Assembly (NCBI RefSeq): GCF_007004065.1
Contig: NZ_VFSV01000001.1
Span: 62,001-126,000, forward strand
DNA: 64,000 nt
Source: Palleronia caenipelagi
GTDB taxonomy: Bacteria; Pseudomonadota; Alphaproteobacteria; Rhodobacterales; Rhodobacteraceae
Direction of reading: 5' to 3'
This document shows, piece by piece, positions 9,119 to 17,262 of the stretch (positions are counted from its first letter, which is position 1; every line of letters begins with the position of its first letter). Under the pieces are notes generated by a model that made no database searches, had not been told where the DNA came from, and worked only from the letters and a program-made list of their open reading frames with translations. The position numbers and the translations under genes were made by a program.

Positions 9119-10663
9119 ATGCCTGACGCCAGCTACGCCGCCAATCACCTCGCCCGGAGCCTGCGCGCCGCCAGTCTGGGTCACGCGGACGCGCCGTTTC
9201 TCGAGCACGGGCTCACCAGTGAGATCAGCAGTTATCGTAGGTTTTTCGAAGGTGCCGAGCAGATGGCGGCGGCTCTGGTCGCGCTTGGGGTAGAGCCGGG
9301 CGATAGGGTGGCCGTGCAGGCCCCGAAGACGGTGGCCATGCTGCAACTCTACGTGGGAACGGTGCTGGCCGGTGCGGTGTTTCTCCCTCTGAACACGGCC
9401 TATACCCCCGCTGAGGTCGACTATTTTCTCTCCGACGCCAGTCCCCGTGTCTTGGTCTGCGATCCCGGCGCTCTTGATGCTCTGGCCCCGGTGGCAACCG
9501 CCTGTAACGTCGCCCATGTCCTGACGCTCGGACCCGATGAGACAGGCACGCTCACCGACGCCCGCGACGAACACGCCCCCGGCTTTGCGGCGGTCCGGCG
9601 GGAGGCAAGCGATCTTGCCGCGATCCTCTATACCTCCGGCACAACGGGGCGGTCCAAGGGTGCGATGCTGACCCATGGCGCGCTGGCCTCGAACTCGGAA
9701 ACCCTGCGCGATGTCTGGCGGTTCACCCGCGACGATGTGCTGATCCACGCCCTGCCGATCTACCATACCCACGGGCTCTTTGTGGCGACGAATGTGACCT
9801 TGATGGCTGCAGGGTCGTGTCTGTTTCTTCCGGGTTTCGACGCCGACGCCATCTTGCGCCTGATGCCGCGCGCCACCGCCATGATGGGCGTCCCAACCTT
9901 CTACACACGTCTGCTCCAACGTCCCGGTCTGGTCGGGGCCGCCGGTAACATGCGGCTCTTTGTCTCGGGCTCCGCGCCGCTCCTCGCGGAAACCCATGAC
10001 CGCTGGCGCGAGATCACGGGCCACGCGATCCTCGAGCGCTACGGTATGACAGAGACCAACATGAACACGTCAAACCCCTATGACGGCGACCGTCGTGCGG
10101 GCACCGTGGGTTTCCCCTTGCCCGGGGTTGAGCTGAAGATCACAGACCCCGAGACCGGCTCCGAAATGCCACAGGGGGAGACCGGCATCCTCGAAGTGCG
10201 CGGTCCCAACGTCTTTGCCGGGTACTGGAAGATGCCTGAAAAGACCGCCGAGGAACTGCGCGCTGACGGGTTTTTTATCACCGGCGATCTGGGCCGGGTG
10301 GATGAAGATGGCTACGTAACCATTGTGGGCCGCGCCAAGGACCTGATCATCACCGGCGGACTGAATGTCTACCCCAAGGAAATCGAGGCCGAGATCGACG
10401 ATCTTCCCGGCGTGGTCGAAAGCGCGGTGATCGGCGTCCCCCACGCGGATTTCGGAGAGGCCATTGTCGCCGTGGTGGTGCCGCAGGTTGGCACGGAAAT
10501 CGACCCCGGCGATATTCTCGATGGCCTCCGAAACCGCCTCGCAGGGTTCAAGCTGCCGAAAGAGGTCATCCTCACCCCGGCGCTACCCCGCAACACCATG
10601 GGCAAGGTCCAGAAGAACATCCTGAGAGACGAGCATCAGGGCCTGTTCCGGATCTGTCGTTAG
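9119..10663 (+). CDS. matB: Malonyl-CoA synthetase (AMP-forming acyl-CoA ligase)
   Basis: A 514-residue ANL-superfamily enzyme that activates a carboxylate with ATP and CoA. Motif A3 YTSGTTGRSKGAML, ERYGMTETNM, GYWKMPEKT, FITGDLGRVDEDGY and the C-terminal catalytic Lys in LPRNTMGKVQK are all present. The TETNMNTSNPYDGDRRAGTVGFPLPGVE region and overall length resemble MatB malonate:CoA ligases, which also act on methylmalonate. ATG 9119 is preceded by TCGGGAG; a GTG nine bases upstream is in frame but less likely. It has its own unit after the sdh terminator. A different short-chain acid substrate remains possible. Confidence 0.8.
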   Translation: MPDASYAANHLARSLRAASLGHADAPFLEHGLTSEISSYRRFFEGAEQMAAALVALGVEPGDRVAVQAPKTVAMLQLYVGTVLAGAVFLPLNTAYTPAEVDYFLSDASPRVLVCDPGALDALAPVATACNVAHVLTLGPDETGTLTDARDEHAPGFAAVRREASDLAAILYTSGTTGRSKGAMLTHGALASNSETLRDVWRFTRDDVLIHALPIYHTHGLFVATNVTLMAAGSCLFLPGFDADAILRLMPRATAMMGVPTFYTRLLQRPGLVGAAGNMRLFVSGSAPLLAETHDRWREITGHAILERYGMTETNMNTSNPYDGDRRAGTVGFPLPGVELKITDPETGSEMPQGETGILEVRGPNVFAGYWKMPEKTAEELRADGFFITGDLGRVDEDGYVTIVGRAKDLIITGGLNVYPKEIEAEIDDLPGVVESAVIGVPHADFGEAIVAVVVPQVGTEIDPGDILDGLRNRLAGFKLPKEVILTPALPRNTMGKVQKNILRDEHQGLFRICR

Positions 10664-10675
10664 GGCGGGGCGGTC

Positions 10676-11710
10676 ATGCGGCTCACCATCATCACGGCGG
10701 TCCGGGACGAAGCCCACAACCTCGTTGACTGGATTGCCCATCACCGGGCTTTGGGCGCCACGGATTTCCTCATCTTCACCAACGATTGCGCCGACGGCAC
10801 CGAGGCGCTGCTCGACGCGCTGGCTCCTGCCGGTGTCACCCATATCCACAATGAGATCCCCGAAGGCCGCACCCCCCAATGGTCGGCTCTGAAACAGGCG
10901 CGCGCCCATCCGCTTCTGAAAGACGCGGACTGGGTGGCGGTGCTGGATTGCGATGAATACGTCAATCTCCGCTCGCCACTGAACAGCTTTGCCGGCCTCA
11001 TCGCCGCTTGCGACGCCGACGCCATTGTCCTGCCATGGCGGCTCTTTGGCCATTCCGGCCATGCCCGCCGTTCTGACCTGTCGCCGCTCCGGGCCTATAC
11101 GAAAGCGATCCCCGAGGACGCCCTCTATCCGGCGTTGGCGCGGTTCTTCAAAACCCTTTACCGCCCCGCCGCCTTCCGCGAACCCGGCGTCCACCGACCT
11201 AAAGCTCGTAAGGGAGACAGCCCTCGCTGGTCCAACGGCTCAGGCCAGCCCTTGCCTCCGGACTTTCGCGCCCAGCAACAGCGTATCATGCTCTGGGGTG
11301 CGCCCATGGCGACGGATCTGGTGCAGCTCAACCACTACTCCCTGCGCTCCGCAGAAGATTTCATCATCAAGCGCAGTCGCGGTTTGCCCAACCACACCGA
11401 TAAGGAGGTCGGGCTCACCTATTGGGTGGAGCGCAATTTCAACAGTGTCGAGGACAAGACGATCCTCCGCCATGCCGACGCCACCGAGGCCGAAGCCACC
11501 CGCCTCCGCGCTTTGCCACAAGTGGCCGACATCGAGGCAATCGCCCGCACACACCACGCCCGCCGCTTCGAAACGTTGCTCAAAAATCCCGATCTGGCGA
11601 GGCTTTATGGACGCCTGATCCTCGCCGAGAACAGCGTTCCGCCTCCTGAGTCGCTCGCCCGCGAGCTCGTTCGCATCTACGCGGCCGCACAAACCAAAGG
11701 GGAAAGCTGA
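10676..11710 (+). CDS. Glycosyltransferase family 2-like protein
   Basis: A 344-residue GT-A-type transferase. It opens with the nucleotide-binding strand LTIITAVRDEAHNLVDWIAHHRALGATDFLIFTND and has a DxD metal site in VAVLDCDEYVNL. The segment FGHSGH followed later by LVQLNHYSLRSAEDFIIKRSRG is typical of the Glyco_tranf_2_4 (GT92-like) proteins of Rhodobacterales, often linked to exopolysaccharide or cell-surface glycans. No signal peptide; cytoplasmic. It starts 12 bases after matB, but functional linkage is not evident. The acceptor and donor are unknown. Confidence 0.82.
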   Translation: MRLTIITAVRDEAHNLVDWIAHHRALGATDFLIFTNDCADGTEALLDALAPAGVTHIHNEIPEGRTPQWSALKQARAHPLLKDADWVAVLDCDEYVNLRSPLNSFAGLIAACDADAIVLPWRLFGHSGHARRSDLSPLRAYTKAIPEDALYPALARFFKTLYRPAAFREPGVHRPKARKGDSPRWSNGSGQPLPPDFRAQQQRIMLWGAPMATDLVQLNHYSLRSAEDFIIKRSRGLPNHTDKEVGLTYWVERNFNSVEDKTILRHADATEAEATRLRALPQVADIEAIARTHHARRFETLLKNPDLARLYGRLILAENSVPPPESLARELVRIYAAAQTKGES

Positions 11711-11714
11711 CATG

Positions 11715-11774
11715 GGCTTCATCTTTCTGAAAATACCCCGGGGGCTGCCCGGAGGGCAGCGGGGCAGCGCCCCT
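11715..11774 (-). repeat. Dispersed intergenic repeat, copy A
   Basis: Read on the minus strand, it has GGGGCGCTGCCCC (hairpin), GCTGCCC-TCC-GGGCAGC (hairpin) and then the core CCCCGGGGTATTTTCAGAAA followed by GATGAAGC. The same arrangement is found at 58909-58970 and, with variation, at 52451-52498 and 46698-46721. It fills most of the 78-bp gap between the glycosyltransferase and XdhC genes. Confidence 0.7.
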
Positions 11775-11788
11775 CCGCCGGTTCCGTC

Positions 11789-12763
11789 ATGCTGATGCGG
11801 TTTGAGCATATCCCGACCGTCGCTCTCGACTGGCACGATGCGGGTCGCGGAGCCGCTCTGGCGACCGTTGTCGAGACCTGGGGTTCCGCACCGCGCCCCA
11901 CCGGCAGTCAGATGGCCATTTCGGGGGATGGGGAGATCGCCGGGTCGGTCTCAGGGGGATGCGTCGAGGGTGCGGTGCTGCTCGAAGCACAGGATGCAAT
12001 CCAAGAGGGCGGCGCCCGCCTCCTCGAATTTGGGGTGTCCGACGATGATGCCTTTGCGGTGGGTCTTGCCTGCGGGGGGCGCATTCTGGTTCTGGTCGAA
12101 CCCGTTGCCGACGGTGATCTGGCGCCCGGGCTGCTGGCCGAGCTTGTCTCAGCACGGCAGGCGCGCCGGGCGGTTGCCTATGAAGTGACACTCGACGACT
12201 TCAGCCGGCGGATCGTGGCGCCGCCTGCCCATGGTGAGCGGTTTCGTGCGGATCGGTCCGGGGTTCTGGAGGACGGGCGCAGTTTCGTCGCTATCCACAA
12301 TCCCCCGCTCCGCATGGCTGTGATCGGGGGCGTGCATATCGCACAGACCCTGATTCCCATGGCGGGTTCTCTGGGCTTTGACGTGACGCTGATCGACCCG
12401 CGCGACAGTTTCGCTTCTGAGGTCCGGTTTCCCGGGGTCACGATCCGCCATGACTGGCCCGACGAGGCGCTGGCGGACCATGGGCTTGATCCCCGTACTG
12501 CGGTCATCACGCTGACCCATGATCCGAAGATCGACGATCCGGCGCTGATTGCCGCGTTGCGGTCGGAGGTCTTCTATATCGGTTCCCTCGGGTCCACCCG
12601 CACCCATGGCAAACGGCTTGAGCGGATGCGGCAGGAGGGGATTGCCGAGACTCAGCTGTCACGAATCCACGGCCCGATTGGCCTCGATATTGGGGCGCGC
12701 AGCCCGGCCGAAATCGCGGTGTCGATTGTTGCCGAGGTTGTGCAGGTCCTGCGGAGCGGTTGA
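11789..12763 (+). CDS. XdhC/CoxI-family protein
   Basis: A 324-residue protein. The N-terminal XdhC domain (GRGAALATVVETWGSAPRPTGSQMAI, then GSVSGGCVEGAV) is followed by a C-terminal Rossmann domain (VIGGVHIAQTL, LIDPRDSFAS, LTHDPKIDDPAL, YIGSLGSTRTHGKR). Members bind molybdenum cofactor and mature xanthine dehydrogenase or CO dehydrogenase-type enzymes. No molybdoenzyme subunit genes lie nearby, so its client is unknown. Starts are ATG 11789 or 11795; neither has a clear ribosome site because a repeat element fills the upstream region. Confidence 0.85.
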   Translation: MLMRFEHIPTVALDWHDAGRGAALATVVETWGSAPRPTGSQMAISGDGEIAGSVSGGCVEGAVLLEAQDAIQEGGARLLEFGVSDDDAFAVGLACGGRILVLVEPVADGDLAPGLLAELVSARQARRAVAYEVTLDDFSRRIVAPPAHGERFRADRSGVLEDGRSFVAIHNPPLRMAVIGGVHIAQTLIPMAGSLGFDVTLIDPRDSFASEVRFPGVTIRHDWPDEALADHGLDPRTAVITLTHDPKIDDPALIAALRSEVFYIGSLGSTRTHGKRLERMRQEGIAETQLSRIHGPIGLDIGARSPAEIAVSIVAEVVQVLRSG

Positions 12764-12772
12764 TCTTTGAGC

Positions 12773-12805
12773 ATAAAAAAAGCCCGGCACACGCGCCGGG
12801 CTTTC
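12773..12805 (-). terminator. Intrinsic terminator of infC
   Basis: On the minus strand: AGCCCGGC, loop GCGTGT, GCCGGGCT, followed by a run of T (the plus strand shows seven or more A at 12774-12781). It lies just beyond the infC stop and, with TTT on the plus-strand side, may also stop transcription from the XdhC gene. Confidence 0.85.
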
Positions 12806-12826
12806 GTAGCTTTGAGGGTCGGGCGA

Positions 12827-13369
12827 CTACTTGAGCGGGCCGATCATCATCACCATCTGGCGACCTTCCATCTTCGGGAAGTTCTCGACCTTGCCGATCT
12901 CTTTGGTGTCCTCAGCCACGCGCTCCAGCAGTTCGCGCCCGAGGTTCTGGTGCGCCATCTCGCGCCCACGGAACCGCAGAGTGACTTTCACCTTGTCGCC
13001 GTTCTCAAGAAACTTGAACACGTTCCGCATCTTGACGCCGTAATCGTGGGTGTCGGTGTTCGGGCGGAACTTGACCTCTTTGACTTCGATCGTCTTCTGC
13101 TTTTTCCGGGCTTCGGATTCCCGCTTTTGCTGTTCATATTTGAACTTGCCGAAATCCATGATCTTGCAAACTGGCGGGTTTGCATTGGGGGAAATCTCCA
13201 CCAGATCAAGCCCGGCTGCGTTGGCGAGGGTCATGGCGCGTTCGGGTGTCACGACTCCGACATTTTCCCCTTCGGGGCCAATGAGGCGAATTTCCTGGGC
13301 ACGGATCCGGTCGTTGACACGGGGTCCGGTGTCGCGCGTCGGGGGCGCGTTGTGCGGTCTGCGGGCGAT
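12827..13369 (-). CDS. infC: Translation initiation factor IF-3 (rare ATC start)
   Basis: Binds the 30S subunit and proofreads initiator tRNA and start codon choice. The usual caller start (GTG 13252) gives only 141 residues and cuts off the conserved N-terminal domain. Reading further upstream gives [20 protein letters not shown] and [15 protein letters not shown], the typical alphaproteobacterial IF-3 N-terminus, with no ATG, GTG or TTG between an upstream in-frame TAA and codon 40. The conserved start falls on ATC at 13369, eight bases after AAAGGA, giving exactly 180 residues, the length of E. coli IF-3, which itself starts at AUU. A non-standard start permits autoregulation. C-terminal landmarks: [15 protein letters not shown] and [16 protein letters not shown]. 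Confidence 0.93.
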   Translation of the reverse strand: MARRPHNAPPTRDTGPRVNDRIRAQEIRLIGPEGENVGVVTPERAMTLANAAGLDLVEISPNANPPVCKIMDFGKFKYEQQKRESEARKKQKTIEVKEVKFRPNTDTHDYGVKMRNVFKFLENGDKVKVTLRFRGREMAHQNLGRELLERVAEDTKEIGKVENFPKMEGRQMVMMIGPLK

Positions 13370-13553
13370 GGGAGGCGTCCTTTCTGATAAACTCCTACGG
13401 CCTTAAAATAACGAGCCCACCGGGCCTGTTCAAGCCGCCAAGATGCGATGAGCCGCTTATCTCACGGGAGTTTCCCGTAATCCGCTTGCCGATCCGTCGA
13501 AATACGTCATATGCCCTACCCACACTACGGAATCCGAGAAACGGAGCGTATCT

Positions 13554-14837
13554 ATGATTACACGTATGACGTCGATCGCAGCCCTTCTGGCTGCTGGTAT
13601 GGTTCTGGCCGCGTGCCAGGAAGATGAGGCCGAGACCTCCACCACCGAAGAGAGTGCGGTGGAAGAGACGGCTGCCGAAGAGGCATCGGACGCCGCTGAT
13701 GCGGCGGGTGAAGCCGCTGAACATGCCGGCGAAGCAATGAAGGCCGCCGGCGAGGCCGTCGTCGAAGGCGCCAGCGCCGCTGGTAAGGCTGTCGTTGAGG
13801 CCGGTGAAGCGGTGGCTGACGCTGCCGGTGAAGCGGTCGAGGCCGCCGGTGAAATGGCTTCCGACGCTGCCGATGCCGTCAGTGACGCCGCCGAAGCGAC
13901 TGTCGAAGCCGCTGGCGATGCGGTTGATGCGGCCGGGGAAATGGCCTCTGACGCTGTCGACGCCACTCAGGAAGCTGCTGCCGAAGCGGCTGATGCCGCT
14001 GAAAGTGCTGCCGAAGCGACCGCCGAGGCTGCCGGTGATGCGGTGGACGCCACCCAGGAGATGGCCTCCGACGCCGCCGAAGCGACTGCTGAGGCTGCGG
14101 ATGCTGCTGTCGACGCCGCAGATGCGGCTGTCGAAGGCGCCGCCGAGGCGACCGGTGACGCTGTAGAGGCCGTTGGCGATGCCGCAGGTGCTGCGGGTGA
14201 AGCCATTGATGAGGCCACCGACAATGCGGGCGAAGCGGCTGCCGAGGCCGTTGATGACGCTCAGGAAGCTGCGGCTGACGCTGCCGAGGCGACGGGTGAG
14301 GCGGTCGAGAATGCGGCCGAAGCGACCGCCGAAGCCGCTGGCGACGCAGTAGATGCCACGCAGGAAGCGGCTGCCGAGGCCACTGAGGCCGCTGCCGAAG
14401 CGACCGCGGACGCCGCCGAAAACGTAGCGGAGGCCGCGGACGAAGCTGCTGACAACGCCGAAGCTGCCGCCGCTGAGGCCGCTGCCGAGTCCGCCGAAGC
14501 TGCGGAAGAGGCTGCCGACGCCGCCGAGGAAGCGACTGATGAGGCCGCTGCCGAAGCCAACGAGGCTGCCGCTGAGACCGAAGCAGAGGCCGATGCCGCC
14601 AGCGACGACATGGCTGAAGAGGCCGCCGAGGCTGCCGATGTCACCGAGCCGCAGCTGCGTGACATCCTGACCGTGGATGGCTTCGACTATGACAAGGCCG
14701 TTGAGGCCATTCAGGGCTCCGAGCTGAACGCGCTGGCCAAAACCGGGCTGGAGCAGGCGATCACCGCCGCCAAGGACAACCCGGACCTGCTGAAGATGGC
14801 GCTTGAGAAGGCACGCGAAGCGCTCGGCCTTCAGTAA
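13554..14837 (+). CDS. Acidic alanine-rich repeat lipoprotein
   Basis: A 427-residue predicted lipoprotein: signal MITRMTSIAALLAAGMVLAAC with lipobox Cys21, then about 340 residues made almost only of Ala, Glu, Asp, Gly, Thr, Val and Ser in irregular repeats of units such as AAEATAEAAGDAVDATQE and DAADAA. Residues 79-368 contain no Lys or Arg, and no aromatic residue occurs from 22 to 376. Such patterns predict long amphipathic or coiled helices of the LEA/apolipoprotein type. The last 66 residues form an ordinary mixed-charge domain (LRDILTVDGFDYDKAVEAI, ALAKTGLEQAI) with helical spacing. No enzyme motif. It may be a membrane-anchored spacer or stress protectant; unproven. It stands alone between infC and the VOC gene. 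Confidence 0.8.
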   Translation: MITRMTSIAALLAAGMVLAACQEDEAETSTTEESAVEETAAEEASDAADAAGEAAEHAGEAMKAAGEAVVEGASAAGKAVVEAGEAVADAAGEAVEAAGEMASDAADAVSDAAEATVEAAGDAVDAAGEMASDAVDATQEAAAEAADAAESAAEATAEAAGDAVDATQEMASDAAEATAEAADAAVDAADAAVEGAAEATGDAVEAVGDAAGAAGEAIDEATDNAGEAAAEAVDDAQEAAADAAEATGEAVENAAEATAEAAGDAVDATQEAAAEATEAAAEATADAAENVAEAADEAADNAEAAAAEAAAESAEAAEEAADAAEEATDEAAAEANEAAAETEAEADAASDDMAEEAAEAADVTEPQLRDILTVDGFDYDKAVEAIQGSELNALAKTGLEQAITAAKDNPDLLKMALEKAREALGLQ

Positions 14838-14858
14838 ACTCCGGTTGACCTCCTCGCG

Positions 14859-15248
14859 TCACAGCGGCGCGAAGAGGTCGATCTGGTAACCATCGGGGTC
14901 AGCGATCACCGCGTATCGCTGACCCCAGAATGCGTCCCAGGGCGCCTTGAGCAGCGCAAACCCCGCGCGCTCTACCTTCTCCGCCACAGCATCCACCTCC
15001 GCCGCACTGTCCATCAGCAGGGCGAAATGCGCATGATTCGAGGGGCGTGGCGGCTCTCCGATCAGTTTGGTCGCCAGGTCGTGATGGTCGATCATCAGTC
15101 GCGGCTGTCCGGGTTCGGTCTTCGGCTCCACATGCTGCGCCTCCAGATCGGCACCGTCGAATTCAAAACCCAACAGCTCATAAAAAGCGACAGTCCGCGC
15201 CATGTCGGTCGCGGTGACGCCAATGGCGTCAATGTGAACTTTTGGCAT
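14859..15248 (-). CDS. VOC-family (glyoxalase/bleomycin resistance fold) protein
   Basis: A 129-residue single-unit vicinal oxygen chelate protein. It begins VHIDAIGVTATDMARTVAFYELLGFEFDG, continues with NHAHFALLMDSAAEVDAVAEKV, and ends YAVIADPDGYQIDLFAPL, where the His and Glu/Asp of the fold coordinate metal in active members. Substrate cannot be inferred. It is convergent with the repeat lipoprotein gene (21-base gap) and is followed upstream by the kinase-like gene in the same orientation. Confidence 0.85.
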   Translation of the reverse strand: MPKVHIDAIGVTATDMARTVAFYELLGFEFDGADLEAQHVEPKTEPGQPRLMIDHHDLATKLIGEPPRPSNHAHFALLMDSAAEVDAVAEKVERAGFALLKAPWDAFWGQRYAVIADPDGYQIDLFAPL

Positions 15249-15318
15249 TGTGAGGCTCCCGCTTTACGGGATCGACAATCGCGCGCAGCTCAACCCGTGG
15301 CAAGCCCCGTTGCTCCGG

Positions 15319-16254
15319 TTATGCAGGGTCGCGGTCAACGTCGCTCAACAGGCGCCGGATGTACTTCGCTGCCACATCAAAACGGTGTTCCTTGCCCGGC
15401 AGCCGGGCCCGGGAGGCGTGATGCATAGCAACGGCGATTGAAAAAGAGGCAACCATGTCAGGGCAGATCTGCGTGGCTCCATAACCGCGAAGAACTTTGC
15501 CACAGATCTCTGGGCCGTGAAAGTACAGCAGAGAGCCCAGATCCCAGTGCTGATCCATGAGGGTGACGTCGCCGAAATCAATCAGCGCGCCGAGGTCGTC
15601 ACCCGAGCAGATGAACTGTCGCTCGTGCAGATCGCTGTGGCAGAGTACACCGTGACCCTGTTGAACCCTCTCTGTGACACGTGCCAGCCGGGACAGAATC
15701 TGATCCCTTAGTTCCGGTAGTCTCGTCAGGAGCGGATGCGTGTATCCCCGCGGCCAGCATTCTGGCAGCGGATTTTCAAAGCGATGCCTGACCCCGTCCA
15801 TGGGGGCCTCGCAGGGACCAATGGCGGTTCCCTCTGCCATCCCCGACGGACGCCCAAACCCACGCGCAGGGAGGTGGTGCAGCAGCGACAGGGTCTGGCC
15901 CAGCTGCACTGCCGCCCGGTCCGGCAGGCAACCGCGGGCGGGATGGACGCCATGGATGAACCGATCCAGACTCCAGTCGCGTCCGGCGATGGGCTGCAAC
16001 TCCGCCGAGGTCAGAACAGGTTCTGCCACGTGACCGCCGCGGTCAAAGAGTTCACGACGGATAGCGTATCCAACCTGATCTTCTGCGCCGCGATTACCGG
16101 TCACAATCCTCAGCGCCCACGTTTTGGAGGCGCTTTCAAGCTTCCACACCTGAGCTGTCGCACCTGAGGCGACAAACGAGACGCGCGCGACGGATATCCC
16201 CGCAGGATTGAGCACGGCGCGTGCGTCTCTGAGAACCTGTTCGGCTTCCTCCAT
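15319..16254 (-). CDS. Aminoglycoside phosphotransferase (APH)-fold kinase
   Basis: A 311-residue protein with an N-lobe nucleotide region (FVASGATAQVWKLESASKTWALRI), the catalytic loop LCHSDLHERQF with Asp, and the metal-binding IDFGDV. These mark the APH/choline kinase-like superfamily. Real substrates of environmental members are usually small metabolites or unknown, so antibiotic resistance should not be assumed. ATG 16254 is preferred because AAAGGGGA lies upstream; the longer frame to 16299 has no ribosome site. It reads towards the VOC gene, 70 bases apart. Confidence 0.8.
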   Translation of the reverse strand: MEEAEQVLRDARAVLNPAGISVARVSFVASGATAQVWKLESASKTWALRIVTGNRGAEDQVGYAIRRELFDRGGHVAEPVLTSAELQPIAGRDWSLDRFIHGVHPARGCLPDRAAVQLGQTLSLLHHLPARGFGRPSGMAEGTAIGPCEAPMDGVRHRFENPLPECWPRGYTHPLLTRLPELRDQILSRLARVTERVQQGHGVLCHSDLHERQFICSGDDLGALIDFGDVTLMDQHWDLGSLLYFHGPEICGKVLRGYGATQICPDMVASFSIAVAMHHASRARLPGKEHRFDVAAKYIRRLLSDVDRDPA

Positions 16255-16318
16255 ATCGTCCCCTTTGTCAGGGCCAAATGCTCCGGGAGGTGGCATCAAA
16301 TTGCAATGCGGCAGACAT

Positions 16319-16346
16319 AAAAAATGGACCCCGAAGGGTCCACTTT
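16319..16346 (-). terminator. Intrinsic terminator of fpr
   Basis: On the minus strand: TGGACCC, loop TTCG, GGGTCCA, then TTTTTT (plus-strand A run at 16319-16324). It lies just past the fpr stop, in the direction of fpr transcription. Confidence 0.85.
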
Positions 16347-16368
16347 ACCACGTCACTTCAGCTAGGGA

Positions 16369-17196
16369 TCAGCCAACGAAAGCCTTTTCGACCACGTATT
16401 CGGCGGGGTCGCTGTTGGCGCCTTCGCGGAGGCCGTAGCTTTCGAGGATCTCTTTGATGTCCATGTTCAGTCCCATGGAACCGCAGACCATGGCGCGGTC
16501 GGTCTCGGCAGAGATGCCGTCAATGCCCAGATCGCGGAACACCTCGCCCGATTTCAGCAGATCGGTGATCCGGCCCATCTTCGGGCTCTCTTCGCGGGTG
16601 GTGGTGGGGTAGTAGACCAGCTTATCCACGCCGCCCTCGGTCAGTTCGCGCAGCATTTCGTCGGATTTGACCTCTTCGACCAGCTGGCGGCCATATTCCA
16701 GATCGGCCACTTCGCGGCAGGTGTGGGTCAGGATCACCTGATCGTAATCCTCGTAGGTCTGCGGTTCGCGGATCAGCGAGGCAAAAGGCGCGATACCGGT
16801 GCCGGTGGAGAAGAACCAAAGCCGCTTGCCGGGCAGGAGCGCGTCATGGACCAGCGTGCCTACTGGCTTGGGGCGCAGGATGATCTGGTCGCCGGGCTGT
16901 ATGTGCTGGAGGCGCGAGGTCAGCGGGCCGTCCTGCACCTTGATCGAGTAGAATTCCAGCTCATCGTCCCAGGCGGGGGAGGCGATGGAGTAGGCGCGCA
17001 GGAGCGGCTTGCCGTCATCTTTCAGGAGGCCGATCATCACGAACTCGCCGGAGCGGAACCGGAGTGTCTGGGGGCGGGTCACGCGGAACGAGAACAGCCG
17101 GTCGGTCCAGTGCTTGACCGACAGGACGGTCTGGGCGTCCGGCAGGGTTTTGACCTGCGGCTTTTTCGAAGTGTCCAATGGGGTCATGTCATTCAT
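16369..17196 (-). CDS. fpr: Ferredoxin/flavodoxin-NADP+ reductase
   Basis: A 275-residue flavoenzyme that exchanges electrons between NADPH and ferredoxin or flavodoxin. FAD-binding segments are RFRSGEFVMIGL and RAYSIASP. The NADP domain has FFSTGTGIAPFASLIREP, HTCREVADLEYG and VCGSMGLNMD, and the C-terminus AEYVVEKAFVG is typical of the bacterial Fpr subclass. It lies 66 bases downstream of the cys operon and may supply electrons to the sulfite reductase, although it also serves oxidative stress defence in relatives. A hairpin sits just before its start. It ends in a clear terminator. Confidence 0.92.
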   Translation of the reverse strand: MNDMTPLDTSKKPQVKTLPDAQTVLSVKHWTDRLFSFRVTRPQTLRFRSGEFVMIGLLKDDGKPLLRAYSIASPAWDDELEFYSIKVQDGPLTSRLQHIQPGDQIILRPKPVGTLVHDALLPGKRLWFFSTGTGIAPFASLIREPQTYEDYDQVILTHTCREVADLEYGRQLVEEVKSDEMLRELTEGGVDKLVYYPTTTREESPKMGRITDLLKSGEVFRDLGIDGISAETDRAMVCGSMGLNMDIKEILESYGLREGANSDPAEYVVEKAFVG

Positions 17197-17204
17197 GGGT
17201 CGTT

Positions 17205-17223
17205 GCGGGAGATCGGCTCCCGC
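17205..17223 (-). promoter_or_regulatory. Hairpin immediately before fpr
   Basis: A perfect 7-bp stem GCGGGAG / CTCCCGC with a 5-base loop ends eight bases before the fpr ATG at 17196. There is no T run, so it is not a terminator. It could influence translation initiation or protect a processed mRNA end between DUF934 and fpr. Speculative. Confidence 0.35.
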
Positions 17224-17262
17224 CCTCTCTACAGATTGGAATGCGGTTGGGGAAGGGGCGGC

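Noticed and set aside
13690-14640. Possible CRISPR or satellite array
   Set aside because: The repeats are imperfect, in frame and without unique spacers of constant length; they are coding.
13457-14665. Ala/Ser-rich minus-strand open frames opposite the repeat lipoprotein
   Set aside because: They mirror the plus-strand repeat codons; the plus frame has a signal peptide, a lipobox and a mixed-charge C-terminal domain.
15319-16254. Antibiotic-resistance gene call for the APH-fold protein
   Set aside because: Only the fold motifs are evident; there is no resistance context, so a metabolic kinase is equally likely.
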